Made by a program: the position numbers and the translations under genes. Source: Vicinamibacteria bacterium (GTDB taxonomy: Bacteria > Acidobacteriota > Vicinamibacteria > Fen-336). Taken from it: DNA of 33,466 nucleotides. The stretch spans positions 1-33,466 of the forward strand of contig DATMML010000095.1 of NCBI GenBank assembly GCA_035570235.1, in the 5' to 3' direction. This document shows positions 23,469-30,831 of this stretch, piece after piece. Numbering within the stretch: the stretch's first letter is position 1; each line of letters opens with the position of its first letter. The notes under the pieces were generated by a model. That model had not been told where the DNA came from. It saw nothing but the letters and a program-made list of their open reading frames with translations, and searched no databases.

Positions 23469-24077
23469 ATGGCGAATCTCCCTCCCGCGGAGGAGGAGGA
23501 CCTGGAGGCGATCCGAGCCGTCCTCTCCGGTGACGATGAAGCCTTTCGCCCTCTCGTCGACAAGTATTCCCGCTCCATCTTCAATCTGGCCTACCGAATG
23601 ACAGGCAACGCGGCGGATGCGGAGGATATGGCCCAGGAGGCTTTCCTTCAGGCCTTTGCGCGCCTAGGGGACTTTCGGGTCGGCTCGCGGTTCCACCCCT
23701 GGCTGTACACGATCGCCCTCAACCTCTGTCGCAGCCATCTGCGCCGACGATCGTTGCCGCGGTGGTTAGCGTCGCCTCGGGAGCGCGAAGAGGAGGGCCG
23801 GGAGCCGGAGCTGTCCGAACGATCGCCCGATCCGGAGCAGGCATTCCTCGCCCGGGAGGCCGAGGAAGGCCTCCAGACGGCGGTGGCGTCCCTGCCTGTC
23901 AAATACCGGGAGGTGTTCGTCTTGCGCCAGTCGCAGGAACTGTCGTACGAGGAGATCGCCGCCCTTCTGGGGCTGCCGCTCGGCACCGTGGAGGTTCGCC
24001 TCTTTCGAGCCCGGCGGCTCCTTCTCAAGAGTCTCGAGGCCAGCAACTTAAGAAGGGCTAAGAAGAGGGCGAAATAA
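23469..24077 (+). CDS. ECF-type RNA polymerase sigma factor
   Basis: A 202-residue sigma70-family protein. Region 2 (FRPLVDKYSRSIFNLAYRMTGN and ADAEDMAQEAFLQAF in two blocks, then FHPWLYTIALNLCRSHLRRR) and region 4 (LPVKYREVFVLRQSQELSYEEIAALL, then GTVEVRLFRARRLL) are both intact, joined by an acidic linker. It should direct polymerase to a small regulon that may include its own operon. The next gene, 44 bases on, is its likely anti-sigma factor. Confidence 0.95.
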   Translation: MANLPPAEEEDLEAIRAVLSGDDEAFRPLVDKYSRSIFNLAYRMTGNAADAEDMAQEAFLQAFARLGDFRVGSRFHPWLYTIALNLCRSHLRRRSLPRWLASPREREEEGREPELSERSPDPEQAFLAREAEEGLQTAVASLPVKYREVFVLRQSQELSYEEIAALLGLPLGTVEVRLFRARRLLLKSLEASNLRRAKKRAK

Positions 24078-24121
24078 ACCCCCGGTCCCCCCGTATATGA
24101 ACGCGAAGAGGTGGATACGCG

Positions 24122-24739
24122 ATGGCCAGCAATCCCTGTCGACACCCGATCGAGGGTTGGCTTCACAAGAAGGCAGACGGCCGCCTCTCGCCCGAAGAGG
24201 CGGTTGCAATGGAGCAGGTCGTCGGTAGCTGCCCTGCTTGTGCGGAGCGGGTGGCCTTGTTCGAGTGGGCGGGCAAGACGCTGCGTGGCCAGAGGGCGCT
24301 CCCCGTTGGCTTTTCAGACAACGTCTTGCGGCGTTTGGCCGCCCTTCGATCTCCGGGTCGGTTACGCGAGCGCCCTAAGACGGCTCTCTACTGGCTGCCG
24401 GCCGCCGTCAGCGCACTGGCTGTGGGCCTCGTAGTCTTCTCTGTGTTTATCTTCCGCGGCCGCGCCCCGCTCGAGGCCCCTAGCGTCCAGGTCGAGCTGA
24501 AGCTGGCGGGCGAGAAGGCGCGTAGTGTCGCCATCGTCGGGGATTTCACCGGCTGGGATGCCGTCGCTATGAGGAAGGGCGAGGACGGAGTGTGGAAGAC
24601 GCGGCTCTCCCTTCCGCCCGGTCGTTACCGCTACGCCTTCGTGGTGGACAGTGACAAGTGGGTGGCCGATCCGCAGGCCGCCACCGTGCTTGACAGCGGC
24701 TACGGCGGGGCCGACTCGGTACTCGACATTTCCCTCTGA
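24122..24739 (+). CDS. Membrane anti-sigma-like protein with a periplasmic CBM48/AMPK-type domain
   Basis: A 205-residue protein, ATG 24122 after GAGGTGG. The cytosolic part (1-85) has an early CxHP and CPAC, like a zinc anti-sigma (ZAS) domain, though the His just before CxxC is replaced. A transmembrane helix lies at about 92-115 (WLPAAVSALAVGLVVFSVFIF). The C-terminal 85 residues match the glycogen-binding CBM48/AMPK1 fold: SVAIVGDFTGWDAVAMRKGEDG, then GRYRYAFVVDSDKWVADP. This suggests the sigma factor is held at the membrane and released on a carbohydrate or envelope signal. Direct partner of the upstream ECF sigma is inferred from position. Confidence 0.85.
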   Translation: MASNPCRHPIEGWLHKKADGRLSPEEAVAMEQVVGSCPACAERVALFEWAGKTLRGQRALPVGFSDNVLRRLAALRSPGRLRERPKTALYWLPAAVSALAVGLVVFSVFIFRGRAPLEAPSVQVELKLAGEKARSVAIVGDFTGWDAVAMRKGEDGVWKTRLSLPPGRYRYAFVVDSDKWVADPQAATVLDSGYGGADSVLDISL

Positions 24740-24753
24740 GGGCCAGGACAGGA

Positions 24754-25659
24754 ATGGGCTTGATCGCGAGGGACGTCCTGTTGGACCTGGCCCGGCTCCG
24801 AGCCGGGATGGTCCTCCTCACCCTGGTCGCGTCCGGCCCGGCATGGGGCGATGCCTCCTTCGACGCTAGCGACATCCGTGGCCGGCTCGAGTCGCAGGGT
24901 TTCACGCCCTCCCAGGCGCAGGCCGCGCTGGCCATGCTCGACCGCGCCGACGGTCACGGGCTTCCCGCATCCACTCTCGTCAACCGCATACGCGAAGGGA
25001 TCGCCCGACGGGCCCAGCCTTCGGCCATCCTGGGCGTCCTCACCGATCGCCTTGCCGACCTGGAGAGGGCGGACGAGGTGACGCGGCGCTGCGCCAAGGA
25101 AGGGATCACGGTCCGCGATCGGGACCGCTCCGTCGTGCGGCTCGCCGATTCCTTCTCGATGGGGGTGACACCTGGGGATGTCGTCACCGTGGTCCCGGCA
25201 GCGGCAAGGACGCGGCGGGATCTCGAAGCCGTCTCCCGGGCCGCCGAAGTCATGGGCCGGCTCACCCAGAGGGGGTTTCCGCCCGCGGACACACGGGATG
25301 TTCTGGCCGCCGCCACGGGAGCGGGCTGGACGCGAGAACAATTGGATGGGCTGGTGGACGTCTACACCGAAGCTCAACGCCTCGGTGTCGGGAAGGAGAA
25401 AGTGCGTCAGATTCTCGCCCAGGGGATTCGAGACCGGAAGGAACCGTCGCACTTGATCGAAGACATGAAGGAGAGCACGAAGGCCGCCTCCGCCTCCCAT
25501 CCCTCCGGCGAGTCACACTCCTCGAATTCGCCCGCTTCCGGATCGTCCACCTCTGCCGCCGGAAAGGGAGGCAAGGGCGGGGCCCCCCACGGCGCGGGCC
25601 CGAAAGTTTTGCCTCACCACCCTCCCCCTCCCCCGCCCCCCCCGCGACCCCACCCCTGA
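24754..25659 (+). CDS. Secreted helical protein, third gene of the ECF unit
   Basis: A 301-residue protein 14 bases after the anti-sigma gene. The N terminus is hydrophobic (GMVLLTLVASGPAWG), so it is likely exported. Residues 25-235 hold repeated short helices with a similar pattern, e.g. GFTPSQAQAALAML, GLPASTLVNRIREGIARR and GFPPADTRDVLAAA, GVGKEKVRQILAQGIRDRK. A low-complexity Ser/Gly/Lys tail ends in His-Pro and ten or so Pro residues. I do not recognise the family; the repeats suggest protein binding in the periplasm. Confidence 0.75.
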   Translation: MGLIARDVLLDLARLRAGMVLLTLVASGPAWGDASFDASDIRGRLESQGFTPSQAQAALAMLDRADGHGLPASTLVNRIREGIARRAQPSAILGVLTDRLADLERADEVTRRCAKEGITVRDRDRSVVRLADSFSMGVTPGDVVTVVPAAARTRRDLEAVSRAAEVMGRLTQRGFPPADTRDVLAAATGAGWTREQLDGLVDVYTEAQRLGVGKEKVRQILAQGIRDRKEPSHLIEDMKESTKAASASHPSGESHSSNSPASGSSTSAAGKGGKGGAPHGAGPKVLPHHPPPPPPPPRPHP

Positions 25660-25686
25660 TCGAGCGCTCAGCCCATCCGCAGGTTG

Positions 25687-26337
25687 CTAGCGGGCGCGAG
25701 AGCGCCGGCGTGCCTTGATGAGGACGCCGATCTCATCCGGACGCGGGTTCACGAAGTCGAGGCGGATCCGACCGTCCGCCGTCTCGGACACCACAGCGGG
25801 GATGGAGCTGGCGGTCAGGATCCAGCCCGCCGGCAGCACGACCGCATTCCGCGGTCGGCCGAAGCTGCGGTCCCACACCAACTCCTCGCCTTCGACCCGG
25901 TACCGCTCGGGATCGGCGTAGGTTTCGCTGATGCGCAGCCGCACGCTAGCCCCTCGTGCCACGGGCGTGAAGCGTACCAGCACGACCTCGCTATCGGGCC
26001 GGACCGGCTCGCCGATGTCGAGGCCGGCGGCCGTGATGGCATTGCCCCTGACGATCTCGGCCTTGAGCTGCTCACCCGTATCCAGGATCCGCGCCGCCGG
26101 GTTCGACACCGTGCTCCCCTTGCGGACGACGTTGATGTAGCGGTCTGTACCTTCGCGGGCCTCGGTGTAGTCGTGGTAGAGGTCGAAAGAGTGCGTCTCG
26201 GGGTCGCGGAGGAAGTAGACGATGTCGCGATCCTGGTGCGCGCGCTCCTGGAGCCTCGTCGGCGCTTCCTGGGCGAATGCGGCGTTGGCTACCGCCCATC
26301 CCGCGGCGAGCATGCGCAGGGAGAGGCCCGGCCTCAC
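25687..26337 (-). CDS. Secreted protein, paralogue of its neighbour, unknown function
   Basis: A 216-residue protein from GTG 26337, which shares GTGA with the stop of the upstream gene. It has a signal peptide (RMLAAGWAVANAAFAQ). Shared with the upstream protein are an early YINVVRKGST-like / FFNPIRKGSV-like segment, a middle RISETYADPERYRVE / LIEKTYQDVKSYFVE segment and a late RNAVVLPAGWILTASSIPAVV / RNAVALPAGYELIACNVPAQV segment, so the two arose by tandem duplication. The C terminus is basic (ARRRSRAR). Confidence 0.8.
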   Translation of the reverse strand: MRPGLSLRMLAAGWAVANAAFAQEAPTRLQERAHQDRDIVYFLRDPETHSFDLYHDYTEAREGTDRYINVVRKGSTVSNPAARILDTGEQLKAEIVRGNAITAAGLDIGEPVRPDSEVVLVRFTPVARGASVRLRISETYADPERYRVEGEELVWDRSFGRPRNAVVLPAGWILTASSIPAVVSETADGRIRLDFVNPRPDEIGVLIKARRRSRAR

Positions 26338-26978
26338 GGCAGCCTCCTCGCCTTGAGTACCACCGCGGCCTGGCCGGGGAAAGTGTTGATGAAGCTGACC
26401 ACAACGCGCCCATCCGCCTCCGTGAGCACCTGGGCCGGCACGTTGCAGGCGATCAGCTCATAGCCGGCGGGCAGCGCCACGGCGTTGCGCTTGATGCCGA
26501 GCGGGCGCGAGAACACGATGTGGTCCGCTTCGACGAAGTAGCTCTTCACATCCTGGTAGGTCTTCTCGATGAGGAGACGCACCCCGCCCTCGGGCGGTAC
26601 CGGGCGCGGGAGCTGGACCGCGATGTATTGATCGCTGGGGTCGGCCTCGGAGACGCCGCCGGCGCCTGCCTCGCGCCCGCTTACGACTGCAAAGCGCAGA
26701 GGGCGGCCCGTAAGGCGATCGCTCACCGCCTCGTCCGTAGCCACGCTGCCCTTGCGGATCGGGTTGAAGAACCGCGTGGCCCCCGATGTGGTTGCCGTCA
26801 CCTCGTAGCGGATGCGGAAGCGGCCCGTGCCGGGCTCGAGCAGCTCGTAACGGGTGTACTCGTCGGCTTCCGTCTGCGCTGGTGCCGAGGGCGGAGGTGA
26901 CGGCCCCGGGGCGGCCGCGGCCGACGAGACGGCGATGAGCAGGGCCAATACGTACTGGGCATTGTGAGCTCCGGGCAC
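26334..26978 (-). CDS. Secreted protein, paralogue of its neighbour, unknown function
   Basis: About 214 residues from GTG 26978, chosen because it places the signal segment (YVLALLIAVSSAAAAPG) near the N terminus; ATG 27068 would add 30 Arg/Gly-rich residues. Neither start has a good ribosome site. The mature part begins with a Pro-rich linker and shares all three conserved blocks with the downstream gene. The residue pattern is beta-rich, suggesting a periplasmic domain. Coupled to its paralogue by a four-base overlap. Confidence 0.75.
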   Translation of the reverse strand: MPGAHNAQYVLALLIAVSSAAAAPGPSPPPSAPAQTEADEYTRYELLEPGTGRFRIRYEVTATTSGATRFFNPIRKGSVATDEAVSDRLTGRPLRFAVVSGREAGAGGVSEADPSDQYIAVQLPRPVPPEGGVRLLIEKTYQDVKSYFVEADHIVFSRPLGIKRNAVALPAGYELIACNVPAQVLTEADGRVVVSFINTFPGQAAVVLKARRLP

Positions 26979-27357
26979 AACGGATCTCGGGGCTGGAACG
27001 CCCACGTCCTGTCCACCGATCAGACGGCGCGAGGACTCCCTTCCGAGGCTCTTCACGCTGGCTATCATAGGGCGCGAAGCGGGGAAAGGGTACGTCCTAG
27101 CCGCTGCCGTTCACCCTGGCATAGGGACTGCCCCTTCCGCTAGGGCGCCAAAGGACGCAGGCGCAAGGCCCCGAGGATCGCCGTCCCTGTCTATCGGGAA
27201 GGTGCGGAGCACAGTGTCAATCGACGCTCGATCCTAAGGCCGATGGTCCTCCTTTTTCGGGAAACCGACGCGTGACTGAAGCGGCGACTGATCCGGGGTG
27301 TCTTCAACAGCACGCTGACGCAGCGACATTTGGCGCGTGCAAGCGATACCATGGGCC
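26979..27357. other. Divergent intergenic region
   Basis: Lies between the secreted paralogue pair (minus) and the binding-protein gene (plus). No riboswitch, strong hairpin or clear promoter was seen. A 62-residue minus ORF at 27191-27379 is Arg/Ser-rich and probably chance. Confidence 0.5.
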
Positions 27358-29061
27358 ATGACCGTCGCGGCAGACTCACGTCTCGGCTCTGTCAGAGTCT
27401 TCAGCGTCGCGATTGCGGGGCTGATCTCGGCCCTCTACGTCGCTGCTGAGGCTCCGTCACCGTCGCCAGCTGGCAAGACCGCTGTTCTGACCGCATCCCC
27501 GGGGCCGCGACAAAATCCCTGGAAGAGGTCTTTCAACCCGTTCCGGGGCGATGCAGAGTTCCTTTGGCCCGCCTCAGCCGGCGTATACGAGCCACTCCTT
27601 GTCTACAACCGGGCCACCGGCCGCTACCTCTCCTGGTTGGCCACGAGCTACGCCTGGAGCCCCGACAACCTCAAGCTGCGCTTTGCCATCCGCCCCGGGG
27701 TCCTGTGGTCGGATGGTGTGGCGTTCGCGGCCCGCGACGTCACGTTCACTTTCGAGCTCATGCGCCGAGTGCCCGCTCTGGACCGGCAAGGGATCTGGAC
27801 CTTCCTCTCCTCGGTGTCGGCCATCAGCCGAGATACGGTCGAGTTCACCCTGAAGCGTCCATTCACGCCAGGTCTCGCCTCCATAGGGCAGTGCGCCATC
27901 GTGTCCGAGCACAAGTGGAAGGACATCGCCGACCCCGCGGCCTTCGACGATCCTGCCCCCGTCGGCACCGGCCCGTTCACCGAGGTCAAGCGGTTCGAGC
28001 CGATGCTATACGAGCTGGGTCGGAACCCTAAGTATTGGCAAGCCGGCAAGCCTGCGGTCGAGCTCCTCCGGGTCCCGCTCTACCGCAGCAACGACGACGT
28101 CTTCCGGGCGCTCCAGGCCGGTGTGCTAGACTGGGCTTCGCTCTTCCTGCCCGATGTCGAGAAGTCTTGGGTCGCCGCCGACCCCGCCCATCGCCAGTAT
28201 TGGTTCCCGGACTTCGGACCGATGGTTCTCCTCTACCTGAACACGCAGCAGAAGCCCCTCGACGACCGGAACGTCCGTATGGCGCTGAGCATGGCCCTGG
28301 ACCGCCCCAGAATCGTCAAGGAGGCACTGAACAACTATGTGGCCGCGGCCGACACGACGGGTCTGGCCGATTCGCAGCGCAATTGGAAGGATGCCGGCCT
28401 GCTGGCCGGCAACCGTTGGACTATCCGCGACGTGGGGCGGGCGAACCAGCTCCTGGACGCGGCCGGCCTGGCTCGGGGCAGCGGCCAGATCCGCTTGGGC
28501 CCCTCGGGTCCCCTGCGCTACGAGCTCAACGTCGTGAAAGGCTGGACGGACTGGGTGGCGGCGGCCGAGATAATTGGGCAGAACCTCGCCGAAATCGGCG
28601 TCGCCGTCTCCGTCAAGGCGCTCGACTACAATGCGTGGGACGACGCGCTGCGGCGGGGCCGATTTGCGCTTAGCATGGGCTTTGGAAGCCGGGGCCCCGA
28701 CCCGTGTCAGTTCTACCGCGACGTGATGGATGGATCATTGGTGCGGCCCGTGGGTGAAAGAGCCGAGGCAAACTTCAATCGCTTTGCTAGCGACGACGCG
28801 ACGCAGCTCGTTAGACGGTTCGAGGCCCTCTCCGACGAAAAAGAGCAGCGCCCGTTGGCTATTGCGATGCAGAGGCTCTTCATCATGAACGCCCCGAGCC
28901 TGCCCCTCTTTGCGAGCCCGCTCTGGGGGGTGTTCAACACTACTCACCTAAGTGGGTTCCCGACGCGGTTCCGGCCGTTTGCGAGCGCGGTGCCCGGTGT
29001 CGGCCCCCCCCCGGGGGGAACGGACGCCCTCCCCGTGCTGGTCGAGGTCCAGCCTCGCTGA
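27358..29061 (+). CDS. ABC-type oligopeptide/solute-binding protein (SBP_bac_5 family), orphan
   Basis: A 567-residue protein. ATG 27358 gives a signal peptide (VFSVAIAGLISALYVAAE); a GTG seven codons earlier is possible. The fold is that of DppA/OppA: VYEPLLVYNRATGRYLSWLA (short matches), WSDGVAFAARDVTFTFELM, PVGTGPFTEVKRF, NVRMALSMALDRPRIV and the late FNTTHLSGFPT. It binds peptides or other small molecules for an ABC importer, but no permease or ATPase gene is nearby, so its partner is elsewhere or it has another role. Confidence 0.88.
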   Translation: MTVAADSRLGSVRVFSVAIAGLISALYVAAEAPSPSPAGKTAVLTASPGPRQNPWKRSFNPFRGDAEFLWPASAGVYEPLLVYNRATGRYLSWLATSYAWSPDNLKLRFAIRPGVLWSDGVAFAARDVTFTFELMRRVPALDRQGIWTFLSSVSAISRDTVEFTLKRPFTPGLASIGQCAIVSEHKWKDIADPAAFDDPAPVGTGPFTEVKRFEPMLYELGRNPKYWQAGKPAVELLRVPLYRSNDDVFRALQAGVLDWASLFLPDVEKSWVAADPAHRQYWFPDFGPMVLLYLNTQQKPLDDRNVRMALSMALDRPRIVKEALNNYVAAADTTGLADSQRNWKDAGLLAGNRWTIRDVGRANQLLDAAGLARGSGQIRLGPSGPLRYELNVVKGWTDWVAAAEIIGQNLAEIGVAVSVKALDYNAWDDALRRGRFALSMGFGSRGPDPCQFYRDVMDGSLVRPVGERAEANFNRFASDDATQLVRRFEALSDEKEQRPLAIAMQRLFIMNAPSLPLFASPLWGVFNTTHLSGFPTRFRPFASAVPGVGPPPGGTDALPVLVEVQPR

Positions 29062-29159
29062 GTGTCGCGCGTGCCGTCGGCGCCTGCCCCTGCATCGGCG
29101 GTCGCTCTCGGGTTGGTTTGCCAAGTACATAATCCGCCATCAACGTCGCTTTCTCTTCT

Positions 29160-29190
29160 TCGTCGTGCACAAGTGTCCGATACACGACGA
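29160..29190. promoter_or_regulatory. Inverted repeat, candidate upstream activator site
   Basis: TCGTCGTG, 15 bases, CACGACGA: perfect eight-base arms centred about 140 bases before the predicted sigma54 start, the usual distance for enhancer-binding proteins. A stem-loop ending the binding-protein transcript is the alternative. Confidence 0.45.
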
Positions 29191-29203
29191 TAGCCTGAAA
29201 GTC

Positions 29204-29215
29204 GCACCTTGGTGC
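29204..29215. promoter_or_regulatory. Short inverted repeat GCACC-TT-GGTGC
   Basis: Five-base arms, about 107 bases before the predicted sigma54 start. Second candidate activator or operator site, with arms unlike the first. Confidence 0.3.
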
Positions 29216-29290
29216 ATTCCCCTCAGTAACACGCCACCCGACAATACTTTACCCCCGCCGGTCGCCGCCGCTAACCCCCAGAATATCGAG

Positions 29291-29306
29291 TGGCACATCG
29301 GTTGCT
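29291..29306 (+). promoter_or_regulatory. Sigma54 promoter (-24/-12)
   Basis: TGGCAC, five bases, TTGCT: full match to the sigma54 consensus with the right spacing. The start would be near 29317, about 93 bases before the GTG of the enhancer-binding-protein gene, suggesting self-activation or control by another activator. Confidence 0.75.
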
Positions 29307-29390
29307 GTAGGAATCAGCGTGTGCGGTGTGCTCTCCTTCTGATTCGGAGTGGCACTCGGCCGCGCCGCGTCCCGGAGGCGTGGGTAGAAG

Positions 29391-29404
29391 GTCAAGGAGG
29401 AGGG
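29391..29404 (+). promoter_or_regulatory. Ribosome binding site deciding the GTG start
   Basis: AAGGAGGAGGG, five bases before GTG 29410. It argues against the longer frame from 29326. Confidence 0.75.
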
Positions 29405-29409
29405 TCTCG

Positions 29410-30597
29410 GTGGCTAAGCCAGAGGGTCTCATACCGAAGATGGCGTACGCAGTAAATGGCGGAGCTCGGGATCTGACGCTAGCCTCAACCGGGGAGACTC
29501 TGGCCGAGTGCGACCCGAGGCTAGCTGACCACGAGCATCCGGCAGTGGCGTTCCGAACGGCAGGCAGCGCGCGCTCCCCACGCCGAAAGATGCGCCGCCT
29601 CCGGACTGCCCGCGACGAGGCGGAAGATCCTTGGGGAGAGAGCCCGGCTTGGCGGCGGGTCGTGGCCATGGTCGAGTCCGCGGCCCCCGTCGACGCCCCC
29701 GTGCTGCTGCTGGGCGAGTCAGGCACGGGCAAGGAGCTGCTGGCGCGGCTCCTTCACCGTCGCAGCGCGCGCGCCTCCGGACCCTTTGTCCTTGTCAACT
29801 GCGCAGCCGTCCCCCTCGAAATGTGGGAGAGCGAATTCTTTGGCCACCGGAAGGGCTCCTTGGCGGGCGCCCCCACTCACCGCGCGGGCCGGTTCCAACT
29901 GGCGGACGGCGGCACTCTCCTCCTCGACGAGGTCGCGGCCATGCCCGCGGCCAACCAGGCCAAGCTTCTGCACGTAATCGAGAGCGGGGAGTTCGAGCCT
30001 CTGGGCGACGACCGGCCCCGCAGAGTCGACGTGCGGATAGCCGCTTCCACCAACAGCGATCTGCAGAGAGAGGTCGCGGAGGGACGCTTCCGGCCGGACC
30101 TCTATCACCGGCTCAACGTGGTGCGGATTGCCCTGCCCCCTCTCAGGGAACGCCCGGAGGACATCGAGCTGCTAACGCGGAGGTTCGCGGAGAGGACCGC
30201 GGCCCGGCTAGGCAAGGCGAGGCCCGCCATCGGCTCCGAGACCCTGGCGCGTCTCCGCGCCCATTCCTGGCCCGGCAATGTGCGCGAACTCAAGAACTTG
30301 ATCGAGCGTGCCCTCATCCTGGACGAGGACGGGGGTCTCGGGGCCGTCGACTTCGCCGTCGGTGGGACCCCCGGCGCCCCCGGTCTCGATGGGGATCTCA
30401 ACCTGCGCGGTGCCCTCGGCCGGCTGGAACGTGATCTGCTTCTCGAGGCCCTGCGTCGCGCCGGAGGCGTGCGCAAGGAGGCGGCAAGGCTTCTCGGCAT
30501 CGATCGCCGCAATCTGGCCTACTACCTGCGCAAACAGGTCCCGTTGTTCGTCCGCAAGGCGGGGCCGCGGGCCCACGCCAGCGGAGCCCAGTCTTAA
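29410..30597 (+). CDS. AAA+ enhancer-binding protein (NtrC type) without a sensor domain and with an altered GAFTGA loop
   Basis: A 395-residue protein. The first 75 residues show no receiver, GAF or PAS domain. The AAA+ core has Walker A (GESGTGKE, about 102-109), Walker B (GTLLLDEVA, about 168-176), sensor and Arg-finger segments (VDVRIAASTN, RPDLYHRLNV, LRERPEDI) and WPGNVRELKNLIERA. The C terminus is a Fis-type helix-turn-helix (VRKEAARLLGIDRRNLAYYLRK). The loop that touches sigma54, normally GAFTGA, reads GSLAGA (about 149-154): both the Phe and the Thr that are critical in PspF/NtrC are changed. It may activate poorly, work with an adapted sigma54, or act as a repressor. No sensor kinase gene lies nearby. 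Confidence 0.92.
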   Translation: MAKPEGLIPKMAYAVNGGARDLTLASTGETLAECDPRLADHEHPAVAFRTAGSARSPRRKMRRLRTARDEAEDPWGESPAWRRVVAMVESAAPVDAPVLLLGESGTGKELLARLLHRRSARASGPFVLVNCAAVPLEMWESEFFGHRKGSLAGAPTHRAGRFQLADGGTLLLDEVAAMPAANQAKLLHVIESGEFEPLGDDRPRRVDVRIAASTNSDLQREVAEGRFRPDLYHRLNVVRIALPPLRERPEDIELLTRRFAERTAARLGKARPAIGSETLARLRAHSWPGNVRELKNLIERALILDEDGGLGAVDFAVGGTPGAPGLDGDLNLRGALGRLERDLLLEALRRAGGVRKEAARLLGIDRRNLAYYLRKQVPLFVRKAGPRAHASGAQS

Positions 30598-30831
30598 GTT
30601 CTCAAATCAGATCGATCAAACCAGGTCCTCGTCGGGTTCGGCGTTGTCAGCCCCCTTGCCCAGAGTCCAGATTCCAGTAGACCGCCCCTGACGCAGGTGG
30701 AACTGACTCAGTTCGGCAGACGCCCTTGACAAGGCAGACCGGGGGTGTCCGAATGGACAAGAGAATCGTCCAACGCTAGAGAGGGTGAGACTCCGAGACG
30801 GGGCGCCTGGTCCGCCGGGGGAGGTAAGAAG

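Larger units (their letters stand above)
29062..29409. other. Regulatory intergenic region of the enhancer-binding-protein gene
   Basis: Holds two inverted repeats and a sigma54 promoter (listed separately), plus a second GAGTGGCAC at 29348 without a -12 partner. It is visibly less GC-rich than the flanking genes. Confidence 0.6.

Noticed and set aside
27191-27379. 62-codon Arg/Ser-rich minus ORF
   Set aside because: No family pattern or ribosome site; overlaps the start of the binding-protein gene.
29349-29364. Second TGGCAC upstream of the enhancer-binding-protein gene
   Set aside because: No TTGC at the required spacing, so it is not counted as a promoter.
30726-30754. TTGACA before the VWFA-related gene
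   Set aside because: A perfect -35 but no recognisable -10 at 16-18 bases; not listed as a promoter.
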